Shown: positions 1 to 7,958 of the stretch, piece after piece
How positions within the stretch are numbered: the first letter of the stretch is position 1
Layout of the letters: each line of letters begins with the position of its first letter
Position numbers and translations under genes: made by a program
Assembly (NCBI GenBank): GCA_029204225.1
Contig: CM055092.1
Span: 73,446,857-73,510,856, forward strand
Length of the DNA stretch: 64,000 nucleotides
DNA from: Diphasiastrum complanatum
Taxonomy: Eukaryota > Streptophyta > Lycopodiopsida > Lycopodiales > Lycopodiaceae
Direction of reading: 5' to 3'
Notes under the pieces: model-generated
The model's database searches: none
What the model was told of the DNA's origin: nothing
What the model saw: only the letters and a program-made list of their open reading frames with translations

Positions 1-1013
1 GAACTGGAGTCACCAAAGAAGATATATTTTGATTCTGTAGCTATGAGTGTAGAGAAGAGGTCTTTGCATGGCATCATGTGCTGAGAAGCATCTGAATCAA
101 GATACCATTGATGGGCATCTCTACTGGGTTGTTCTTGTACCATCAGCGCTTTATCTTCATCTTTGGAACCTCTGATTGTGTCAGAGTTGTCTTCTTGCTA
201 CTGTTGCATCTTCTTCCTCGTTTCATTATGCTTGAGGATACGACAGTCTTTGATGTCGTGGTTGGTTCTTTTGCAGTATCTGCAAAATAGCTTGGTCTTG
301 GATGATGATCGATTGTGTTGCTACTGTTGTGGTTGCGATGTTGCTAGCTATTTTGCCTTTGTCTTCTTGTCCTTGAAGCCTTTCTTCTTCTTGGACTACT
401 GTTTGTTTGAGTAGAGTGCCATGGATTTGGTACTCATTGTCGTAGACAAGCTTTTCCTCCTAACTTCTTCCTGCAGCAGACTTGTTGTCAATTTCTAGAG
501 AGATAGCGTAGGAGTATTGCTAAGAAGCAATACTACATTGTCATAGGATGATGGAAGACTAGCAAGAAGAGACATGGTAGAGCCTTCTTCTGAGATAGGC
601 AAACCTATTACAGCCAGTTGGTTGAGCAACTGGTTGAACTCATTCAGATGGTCACTTACTGAGATGCCTTCACCCATTCTGAGTGTCAGTACCTTCTTCC
701 TCAAGAAGAGACGAGTGGAAACATCTGAGGTCTCGTAGATGCTTGTAAGTGTATCTCATGCTTCTTTGGAGGTGGTGCAGTTGGATACATGAGCGATTTG
801 AGTGTCTTTCAGGTTCAGGAATACAATGGCAAGAGCCTTGCCATCCTTTGCTTCCCAAGCTAGAAATTGTTCGGGTTCTGTCGGTCTCGCTATGGAACCG
901 TTGACGCATAACTCTTTTTCGATCAAGATCATCCTCATTTTTAAATTCCACATGTGGAAGTCTTCTCCGTTGAGTTTGTTGATCAAGCGGATCTTTGAGG
1001 TTGAACCTTCCAT
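1..1013 (-). pseudogene. Copia gag-protease fragment, cut by left edge
   Basis: The minus strand reads a Ty1/Copia polyprotein from Met at 1013 (MEGSTSKIRLINKLNGEDF). The first ~170 residues are the gag UBN2-type capsid region. A CCHC zinc knuckle follows around 245-300 (CRYCKRTNHDIKDC), then the protease start around 60-100 (WYLDSDASQHM). The usual protease active site is DSGAS, so Gly has become Asp. In-frame stops lie near 760 and 495, so the copy is dead. Integrase and RT would lie left of the window. The primer-binding site is just upstream at 1126-1137, as expected for a minus-strand element. Confidence 0.85.
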
Positions 1014-1125
1014 TGTAGTCGAGTAGCAGAGATAAAACACAAACTAAATGAATCAGCTCTATAGAATTAGAACGTATTAAAGTTCTATTATAAGTCCTAG
1101 ACTCTAGTAATCCAATAAACTTGTG

Positions 1126-1218
1126 GCTCTGATACCAATCTGCGGGATCAGATGGATTGTGAATTATCAGCTCTGATACCGGTCTATGGGATCGGATGGA
1201 TTATCAGCTCTGATACCA
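1126..1218 (-). repeat. Three copies of the Copia primer-binding motif
   Basis: The complement of TGGTATCAGAGC, the initiator-Met tRNA primer site of plant Copia elements, occurs at 1126-1137, 1170-1180 (last base differs) and 1207-1218. The copy nearest the gag start is the normal one. The others sit in short partly repeated sequence sharing GATGGATT and TTATCAGC, so the PBS region seems to have been locally duplicated. Confidence 0.75.
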
Positions 1219-1390
1219 CTTCGGTTGACATTTGGATTGATGTCAACTGAAGAAACAAGAATTCTTGAAAGCAAGATCGTGGATTACTTAGAGAATGGAT
1301 TTTATAATTTGATTCAATACAAAGAACAGCTCATAAAATCCATTCTCTAAGTCATTAGAGGAATTCTCAATATCAAAAAGACCCTTTAAG
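1143..1390 (-). repeat. Left arm of a 5.6-kb inverted repeat (LTR end plus PBS)
   Basis: This arm matches the reverse complement of 6590-6745 at about 90% over the shared part. Both contain CTTCAGTTGACATCAATCC on the outward-reading strand, followed by a PBS-like TGGTAT(C/T)AGAGC. The left arm has two extra segments: a duplicated PBS stretch near 1181-1211 and a 67-bp hairpin at 1286-1352. The easiest reading is two LTR ends of one Copia family in opposite orientation. Terminal inverted repeats of a DNA transposon are a less likely alternative, because the PBS motif and adjacent gag fit an LTR element. Confidence 0.7.
1286..1352. repeat. 67-bp perfect hairpin insertion
   Basis: The 20 bases 1286-1305 (ACTTAGAGAATGGATTTTAT) are the exact reverse complement of 1333-1352, around a 27-base loop. 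The right-arm copy of this repeat reads GGATTCATTAGAG across the same point with no insert, so the hairpin entered, or was excised from, an otherwise matched sequence. No clear target duplication is visible. Confidence 0.8.
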
Positions 1391-1555
1391 GAATGCCATG
1401 TAGGATATAGAAAAATATCAAAATAAAAAAAAACAATATTGCTTATTTGCTTGCCCCCACCACTCTCGTGGCCTCCTCAACTCCCAATGATCTAACCACG
1501 GTGTCTATAGTCACAGTTAAGAACTGTAAACAGTTCACAGTATAACTTGACTAAA

Positions 1556-1720
1556 TTCAAAAATATCCCCTCCATTGGTTACAAAAAGGGAAATATTTTT
1601 ACTGGATCTAGAATATGACCGCCATCCCCAATTTCGGATCTGGAAAAATTGCAAAATGCTTACATATGCATTCCTTCCACGAGAATGGAAATATGAGCGC
1701 CAACTACCTATTGGAATGAA
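1556..1720 (+). repeat. Dispersed repeat, copy 1
   Basis: Shares phrases with 45430-45690: CCTCCATTGGTTA, a TGGATCTARAATATGA block, and GGAATGAAAATATGAGCG-type blocks. No open frame explains the conservation. It is probably part of an unidentified LTR or MITE family. Confidence 0.6.
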
Positions 1721-1723
1721 AAA

Positions 1724-2179
1724 ATGAGCAGCATTTTTTGTTATCATATCGAAAAGCAAATGCTTAGTCTCACATTTAGCTACCAGGGATACAAGAAAAT
1801 TGAAGGTACATGGCTAACACTAGATCAAGACTTTGAACTAAATGGTCACACAAACCGAATGGAGATAAGCATTATCTACAATGAGAAATATTTGACTATG
1901 GTTAAGGTGGAAGAGCATTGGAAGCTTGATTTTATCAGAACAGAGCTCATGCTATTAAAAACCAATCTACCAACATATTTCAGATTTATCATCAACGAAA
2001 GACTCGTAAGTGCTTTATGTTTATTGCCATTTTAAAATAGAACAAAATAATTGAAAATGTCATCATTTACAATTGCACATTCACTAATATTTGTCATGTC
2101 ACAGATGCGAAAAAGACAGGAGCTGATAACGTGCTGCAAAGATCTACCTACAACAATCACCATTGTGGGAGAACAATAG
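1724..2179 (+). CDS. Small unidentified two-exon gene fragment
   Basis: An open frame runs from 1724 to a GTAAGT donor at 2006. It resumes in the same phase after a CAG acceptor at 2105 for 25 codons (MRKRQELITCCKDLPTTITI and on to a stop at 2177-2179). AATAAA follows at 2226. The 99-nt intron has plant-like splice sites. I do not recognise the protein, which is about 119 residues if Met 1724 is used. Another acceptor-like TTTAG lies near 1780, so the true 5' end may be elsewhere. It lies tail-to-tail with the Ulp1 fragment at 2317-2704. It could be a captured or degraded transposon gene. Confidence 0.4.
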
Positions 2180-2316
2180 TTTCAAATAAACTCTAGTAAA
2201 ATCCTGTGTATACACTCTTTCATTCAATAAATGAAAGCCCAAGTTGGGCATCAGTACATGTATTTTGTGCTCCCAAATTCATAAAATGGAGTTTCATTTG
2301 ATATATCGATGTATAT

Positions 2317-2704
2317 TTATCTATGAATTCCATACATGTATTTTTGTTCTATGCTATCTGTATTTAAATTTAGTACAACTACATCATCCTTTGCACCATC
2401 ATCAATAACGGGAGGCTGAAGCCTTGCCCTAGCCAGTATACTCAGGATAATTTCTTGTCTAAATCTGTACACCTGGCTTGATATGTACTCAGGAAATGTA
2501 AACTGCAAGATAGAACATTCATGTATTAATGGCTAAAAACATCAACAAAATAGAAAACTAAACATGATTCCAAAAATAAGAATAAACAGAATTTATTACC
2601 TTAGAAATATCACCATCTTTCTAAAGGTTGAACCACTCAAAAAATAACTTGGCATTGTATAATGTGTACCACCCACAGCTGAATGAATCATTTTGCTAGG
2701 GTGA
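2317..2704 (-). pseudogene. Ulp1/SENP-type cysteine protease, C-terminal fragment
   Basis: Two minus-strand exons join in phase. 2704-2600 starts after TTTTTTGCAG and ends at GTAATAAATT. 2502-2317 starts after CTATCTTGCAG. The first exon holds the signature P-stop-QNDSFSCGWYTLYN, matching the Ulp1 C48 active-site pattern PQQxNxxxCG with catalytic Cys and the preceding Gln. The second exon gives FTFPEYISSQVYRFRQEI, which fits the helix after the active site. Two in-frame stops lie in exon 1: one where PQQ should read, and one after WFNL. The catalytic His and Asp should lie upstream on this strand, but I could not place them; the H3-like sequence is there instead. Plant Ulp1 domains occur in host SUMO proteases and in some Mutator-like transposons. 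I cannot say which this was. Confidence 0.65.
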
Positions 2705-2954
2705 CTGCAAAAAATTTCACCACACAAGAAATCAATTATGAAACAGAATGAATTAAAATGAAACAAATACATTAGAATACTGATTTCAAAATGCTAATAA
2801 GAAAGACAGAATTTATCTCCAAACTGACGATCTGCCAGTCCACTGCAGGGGAACATATGTAGGAATATATTAACTTAAATATGGAAGGTAAATATCTACA
2901 TCCTTATGCGTATTGCTCGTCGAATTCATCTTGACACAAAAACCTTTAATACTA

Positions 2955-3236
2955 TTATCTACAGATCTCTTAATAGAGATCACGTTTAAACTCCAGTGTC
3001 TTGGGTGTGAATCTAACCAGCTGTCCGAGATCATTTCTAGTTATGTTTCAGACAGCACGGTAGAATGGAGCCCTTGGAATCAACAGAGTGGTGGATCTCT
3101 GATACTTACGTATCTCAGAGAGCCACCTGCTGCGGTTGCGCGTTCTAGGTCTGGCAGGAGGTGTAATGGCAACCGTAGGAGCTGAGGACGAGCCAGCAGA
3201 GAAGAAGTCCCTCCTTGTCTACTTTCTCCTATCCAT
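2955..3236 (-). pseudogene. Divergent histone H3-like gene, copy 1 (5' part)
   Basis: From an ATG at 3236-3234 the minus strand reads a basic, Ser-rich tail, then RSRWLSEIRKYQRSTTLL and IPRAPFYRAV. This corresponds to the H3 alpha-N/alpha-1 region (canonical [25 protein letters not shown]). After one TGA, in the place of an Arg, it continues NITRNDLGQLVRFTPKTLEF through loop 1 into alpha-2. The Pro in LLIPRAPF and the V-x-N-I-T after it resemble plant CENH3 more than canonical H3. A TAG lies six codons into the tail. The histone-fold C-terminal part is not found in place. The tail is only ~30 residues. It points away from gene Y (start 4068) across an 830-bp spacer. Confidence 0.75.
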
Positions 3237-3565
3237 GGACATGTACTATGGGATAGCGGACTTGTGCATGATGGCTAGGATGAGCAGAGAAAGATGATAA
3301 AGCACTCGTAGAAGACCGATATGTACGGACAAAATGTACGGTATAACGGACTTGTGCGAGCTAATCACAAGAGAGGTAGATTAGTATTGAAGAAAGGCGC
3401 ACAAGTGCGATACAAGGAGACACGTAGGCAAATGTATCGGACCTGTGCGCATGGAAGGCATTAGGAAGAATATCGATTGTGAAGGATGCGCACAAGTGTG
3501 ATATGCGGAGCGAAAAAAAAAGTGAAAAAAATTCATTGCAGTTTGTGATTTTATATCATGGTTTG

Positions 3566-3824
3566 CACGTGTGAAAGAACGTCCTATCACACGTGTGGAA
3601 CTTGTACGGTCCAATGCGAGAGTGACACGTGTCACCTTATCACTTTACACGTGTGGAATTTGTACGAACAAATGTGCGAGCGACACGTGTTGTCGAACAA
3701 ACGAAGGAACACAAGACACATGTATAGTGTCATTTCACACGTGTTCAGGTGTCACCTCACACGTGCCAGTTCCTGTAGTCCAATTGAAAGTAGACACGTG
3801 TCCTTTGACCATTGACCACACGTG
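3566..3824. promoter_or_regulatory. CACGTG (G-box) cluster 1, nine hexamers
   Basis: CACGTG begins at 3566, 3590, 3626, 3648, 3684, 3738, 3760, 3795 and 3819, mostly as (A)CACGTGT. Gaps are 24, 36, 22, 36, 54, 22, 35 and 24, so spacings near 23 and 36 recur. In plants CACGTG is the core bound by bZIP (ABRE-type) and bHLH factors. Its place between two divergent genes suggests a shared promoter. Function is inferred. Confidence 0.7.
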
Positions 3825-3835
3825 CGAAAATTTAG

Positions 3836-3842
3836 TATAAAG
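3836..3842 (+). promoter_or_regulatory. TATA box for gene Y1
   Basis: TATAAAG lies right after the last CACGTG box and 226 bp before the Y1 start codon. The Y2 locus has the same order of CACGTG cluster, TATA and Y. Confidence 0.55.
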
Positions 3843-4067
3843 GGCACGAAACCCGTTTAATTTTTTACTTTTTTCATTTTCAAAATTCACGGCATATCGG
3901 TCTTGTGCACGCACATTGTTGTCTGTTTGCTTCCAACGCTACCTACTTGCGCACAAGTGCGATATTCGGTATCTACCTGCCGTACATATCCCTCTTGTGC
4001 GCGATCTTGATAGTTAGTTTTGTTTCAGTTCTCCCTCGCACACAAGTACGATATCTACATTATTTCC

Positions 4068-5283
4068 ATGGCCTCTTCCTCAGGATCCTCACGAGATTCA
4101 GACTTGAGTTCATTTCTTAGTGAATTTGGGATTACTAAAAATCTAGACTACTTCCACAGCCTATTCAGGCCATATTTTCATGTTTTCAGGACTGCACAAC
4201 CAAATTCTAACGTATTTTATGAACATTATGTTAGATTTAGAGATATACTTAGTAAGCCTGTTTTCTCCATGGATTCACTCCAGTACATGCATTATACTGA
4301 TCTTGTTCATTTCTTTTCAGCTTTCAGACATAGACTAGATAGAATGTTCACCAAATTGTTTGATATTTTCAAAAGCAGTCCAATGTGTCCTTATTGCAAC
4401 AAGAAATGTCGATTGGTAAATATCAAAGTGGTTTCGTACTTTTCCTTTCAGTTCAGATCCCAGATGATGAGGAAGTATCTGTTGTTGACCCTCCTTTTGC
4501 ATCATCCTCTATTCAGTCAGCTATTAAGGATATCAGTCACTTCCTTATCGACACTCCTGATAAGAAAAGTGACTTTATTGATGTATATACTGATGTTCTC
4601 TGGGATTCTTTTATCGGTCAAAATACATCTGCTGATGAACCGATCCCGATAGAGGAGTCCAAATGTCATTTCAATTTGCTTGTATATTATATTAATGACG
4701 ATGTATATTTTACTACTGCTGATTTATGTAAATTTTTTGACTATCGTGAAGATGAGGTTCTATGTTTATTATCCGGCACAATTTTCAAACTCTCCGACTT
4801 TGTAGATTTTGAAACAGATGACCTTGTTGCTGGTATTGATTTTGATGATGAGGAGGGACTTATGACCGGTGAAGAATGTTTGACTAAGGCTTTATCAAAT
4901 ATTGCTAAGGATGGGCGAGGCAGACCATCCGATGAAGAATTCACGACATTTCAATCCCAGATGGGCTTCCCTCATCCATCATTAATGCATTTCGCTGATG
5001 ATTCCACTTCAGTACGTGGTCATTATATTGATCATCCTGATTTGGTTGCTACTGATGATGAAGAATGTGTAAGTGTTTAAACTTCCTTGCATTACAATGT
5101 TTTTAATCACTGAATGTGTTTTTGCTAACATATTTGCTATTGCAGGATGCTCTCATAATTGATGATTTTGCTACGAGACGAGGTGGTTTCAGACAACACG
5201 CATCCTCATTCCAGAGGGATAGTGGACTTGGCCACTATCTTAGGCATTTTATTGAGGACTTTTTAATCCTGCATTCTATGTGA
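4068..5283 (+). pseudogene. Acidic protein gene Y1 (unidentified family)
   Basis: Starts at CCATGG (MASSSGSSRDSDLSSFLSEF). The frame runs to about 4415, then one frame change between ~4386 and 4456 is needed to reach the open frame to 5068. A GTAAGT donor at 5069 and GCAG acceptor ending at 5145 give a 77-nt intron, and a last exon ends at TGA 5281-5283. GT/AG signals could also define a 41-nt intron at the frame change, but that is too short for plants. The paralogue Y2 reads through here in one frame, so a frameshift is more likely. Shared motifs with Y2 are MDSLxxxHxTDL, FTKLxDxFK, REDExxxLxSxxIF and DDxLxxGIDxxDxE. The C-terminal half is rich in Asp and Glu. No known domain is recognised. 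The last exon overlaps gene Z antisense. Confidence 0.6.
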
Positions 5284-5296
5284 TTATTTGTTTTAC

Positions 5297-6175
5297 TATC
5301 CCAGCCTTGATCCATGAGATCTAACAAAGTCTCATTTGATAAATCCTTGCAAACAAATAAAGTTGGTGTTCTACGAACATTAGCACTCGAGAAAAAATCA
5401 ACAAATATATGTAATGAGATAAACCAACTTAGGTGAACAATTTTCGAGCCTGTGCTTATCTTCATAGCATTTCTAATATCAATGAGTAGCTTGCATCTCA
5501 AGGATTCAGAAACAATGCTATCAGGAGTAGGCCACTCATCACTTTGAAAACTAGGGAATGGAATTGCTTCGAGCTTGCCAAAACCTCCATCTGTTTGTGG
5601 CGTATATAAAGATTCATAAAAATAGATACCACAATCTACAAGTTCCTTTGGACTTCTTCCTCTGCATTGCAGCTTTCCAACATCAGACTGAATCACGTCT
5701 AATATTCCTGCAAGTGATTGTGCGGGCTCCCATTGACTTATGCATGATGGATATAAATCTAAAAGAAAAAAACAATGTTGAAGCATTTAAATCATAATTT
5801 GAAGAGCATCAATAAAGAAAATCACCTATGGTTGTTGTAGAATGCATATGTTTTGATATACTTACAATTACATTTTTGATGATCATGAGGATTGATATCA
5901 TGTACTTTGATTTCTGAATGCATATATACGTGTTGTACTAAGACCTCTGATATCGATTGACCTCCCAGGGTAGTCTTAAACTCCAAAATTTTTGCTTTCC
6001 AATAAGATTTGTAAGTCATTTTTGCTCTTTTCTTTTGTCGAAAATTGCCCTTTGATGATAGATGCAGCAATACCCATGAATTCTTCGTATATTTTGTTGG
6101 CTTCCAATTATCAGCTTCATCTTTCTCATTGTAAAGAATCACAGACTCGATTGTAGATCTGGGTCTCCTTGCCAT
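5297..6175 (-). CDS. Unidentified two-exon gene Z
   Basis: Exon 1 runs 6175-5866 from MARRPRSTIESVILYNEKDE to a GTAAGT donor. Exon 2 starts at 5758 after a T-rich tract ending TTTTAG and stays open to about 5297, where GTAAAAC could be a further donor. Exon phases agree and neither exon has a stop, giving 257 residues. Exon 1 holds Trp/Tyr-rich strand-like stretches (WVLLHLSS, YWKAKILEF, EVLVQHVYMH) that suggest a small beta-rich domain, possibly BAH- or Tudor-like, but I cannot name it. Exon 2 has a likely helical block (SLRCKLLIDIRNAMKIS). It may continue downstream on the minus strand. Together with the Ulp1 fragment it could be the remains of one longer gene later split by the H3/Y unit; that is speculative. 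Confidence 0.45.
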
Positions 6176-6589
6176 TGCTATTTTCAAAGCTTGGGCACCA
6201 AAAATCTCTGATAAGATGCTTAATTTCAATTTTTTGTATCACATTTAATCTAATGTGAATGCCAACATAGTCACAGTTACTGCATATACCATATTTTATG
6301 TAACTGTACATACTGTATTTCTATAACTGTAAGTAGTACAGTTAGAAAATTTTATTATACTAACCAACATAGTCAAGTAAATTTAACTTGAGGTATTGAC
6401 GTCGGGCAGATTAGCACGTGTCGAGCAGGAAGAAGAAACCAATGGGATACGTCCATGCTGCCCGGACACAAATTTCAAAGTTTTCTATATTGCATTTTTA
6501 TTTCTCAATTAATTTGAACTACGTTACGTAGATTTCAAATCTATGCATTTTGATTGGGCCTGGTGACGGTTGAAACTAAAGAAAAATAA

Positions 6590-6745
6590 ATAAAAGTATC
6601 TTTACAAAGGGTCTTTTTGATATTGAGAACTCCTCTAATGAATCCACAATCATGCTTTCAAGAATTCTTGTTTCTTCAGTTGACATCAATCCAAACGTCA
6701 ACCGAAGTGGTATTAGAGCTGATAATTCACAATCCATCTGACCCC
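6590..6745 (+). repeat. Right arm of the inverted repeat, with PBS-like site at 6708-6719
   Basis: Reverse-complement partner of 1143-1390. It ends in TGGTATTAGAGC (one change from the Copia PBS) followed by TGATAATTCACAATCCATC, which the left arm also carries. No Copia gag follows on the right, so only an LTR end and leader remnant is left here. Confidence 0.65.
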
Positions 6746-7562
6746 ACAAATCATGTGGTCCAATCATCTTGAGAGGTGCAAATCTAGGGGTCCAATTATG
6801 ATGAGAGGTGCAATCTATAGGGTCCAATCAAAGTTAGAGGTTGTTACATGCATTATGGAAGCGAGCCACTACTATACAGAAGTGAGCTCTCATTGTACAT
6901 ACAACTTTTTGAGAGATAATCAATTTTTGACTTGCATACACTTTGTACTTTCTCTCTCTACTTGAGAGCTTGCATATTTTCTCTCTCTACCCGAGAGCAA
7001 GGTGCTTGTTTGGCTCTTCCATCGTGAATTTTACTTAGTTTTTTCAAGGACATGTAAGAAAGTTGCTTGACCTTGGATGATAATAACTTTTGTGTGATAG
7101 AGCTCTTACCTAGATCAAAGTGTGTAAGAAAGCTCTTGAAAATTCGAGTTGATCTAGTCGTGATTGATCTTGTGCAAACTCTCATGAATGTAGGTCATGT
7201 TAGATCTATGCAAGGTCCATAAATCCCAATCTTTAACATAGTAGCTATCTAGGTCTTTGTATTTGTTAAATTTGAAATATTCTTTTCGTGCAAAATTTTT
7301 GTTTCTCATTTGATTGTTAATACGGGTTTTATCGAGCAAATATTTTCTAAATTTTGTGGTCTTGACATGTATGTGTCAATGATAGACAGACATCGTATGT
7401 TTGTTGATGATTCAAGATCCATCCATTGTAAAACATCTTTAGGTTTAAAAACCAAATGCTCTATTTTCTTATGTATAGGTATTGATAATTTGAGCCTATT
7501 TGGAAGCATGAATTGACTTGAAATATTTGAGCTTCATTCAACTCTCTTGTCAATTCATTCAA

Positions 7563-7603
<41 letters not shown>

Positions 7604-7958
7604 TGAATATTGAACTAGGACAAAGGTCAGGCATTGACATTCATTCAAAAAGCATAAGAAACCAATGTCATCATAGGACAAGAAATTTGAGGCAAGAAAA
7701 ACACGTTTTAAAGAAAACAAATGTTATGACATGGTTTTCACATGTAGATACTACCATGTGACATGAAGATGTCGCATTAATCACGATGGTTCAATGAATG
7801 CCATTGATGCTAATGTTTGAGTTATCATTTAATAGTACCATTTGACATAAAGATGCCAAGTAGTAATAACAACAATGGGCCAATATTTAGTGGATGCCAT
7901 TATTTGTGTAAGCTTAATGATCTATGCATGAAAACATGTAAAAATTTTTAATGAACTA
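6746..7958. other. Non-coding stretch with (AC)17 microsatellite
   Basis: No credible gene. 6950-7010 has repeated CTCTCTCTAC..GAGAG phrases that look like an LTR leader. An AC dinucleotide run lies at 7567-7600. The rest is A/T-rich sequence downstream of the GMC gene's last exon. Confidence 0.6.

Larger units (their letters stand above)
3250..4052. repeat. Interspersed TATCG..CTTGTGCGC half-sites
   Basis: At least nine copies of a motif close to TATCGxxCTTGTGCGC, or its complement GCGCACAAGTGCGATA, lie on both sides of the CACGTG cluster. Examples: 3250-3270, 3340-3360, 3397-3412, 3434-3450, 3487-3503, 3893-3910, 3948-3965, 3987-4002 and 4037-4055. Orientations alternate. They occupy the spacer between the H3-like gene and Y and are not part of either reading frame. 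Confidence 0.7.

Noticed and set aside
3558-3840. Two overlapping plus frames with Thr/Cys/His repeats
   Set aside because: They are translations of the CACGTG repeats, not a protein.
4416-4456. 41-nt GT..AG intron in Y1
   Set aside because: Too short for plant splicing, and the paralogue Y2 is co-linear through the region, so a frameshift is more likely.
7310-7516. 68-codon plus frame and its minus partner
   Set aside because: No domain, no splice context, A/T-rich background.
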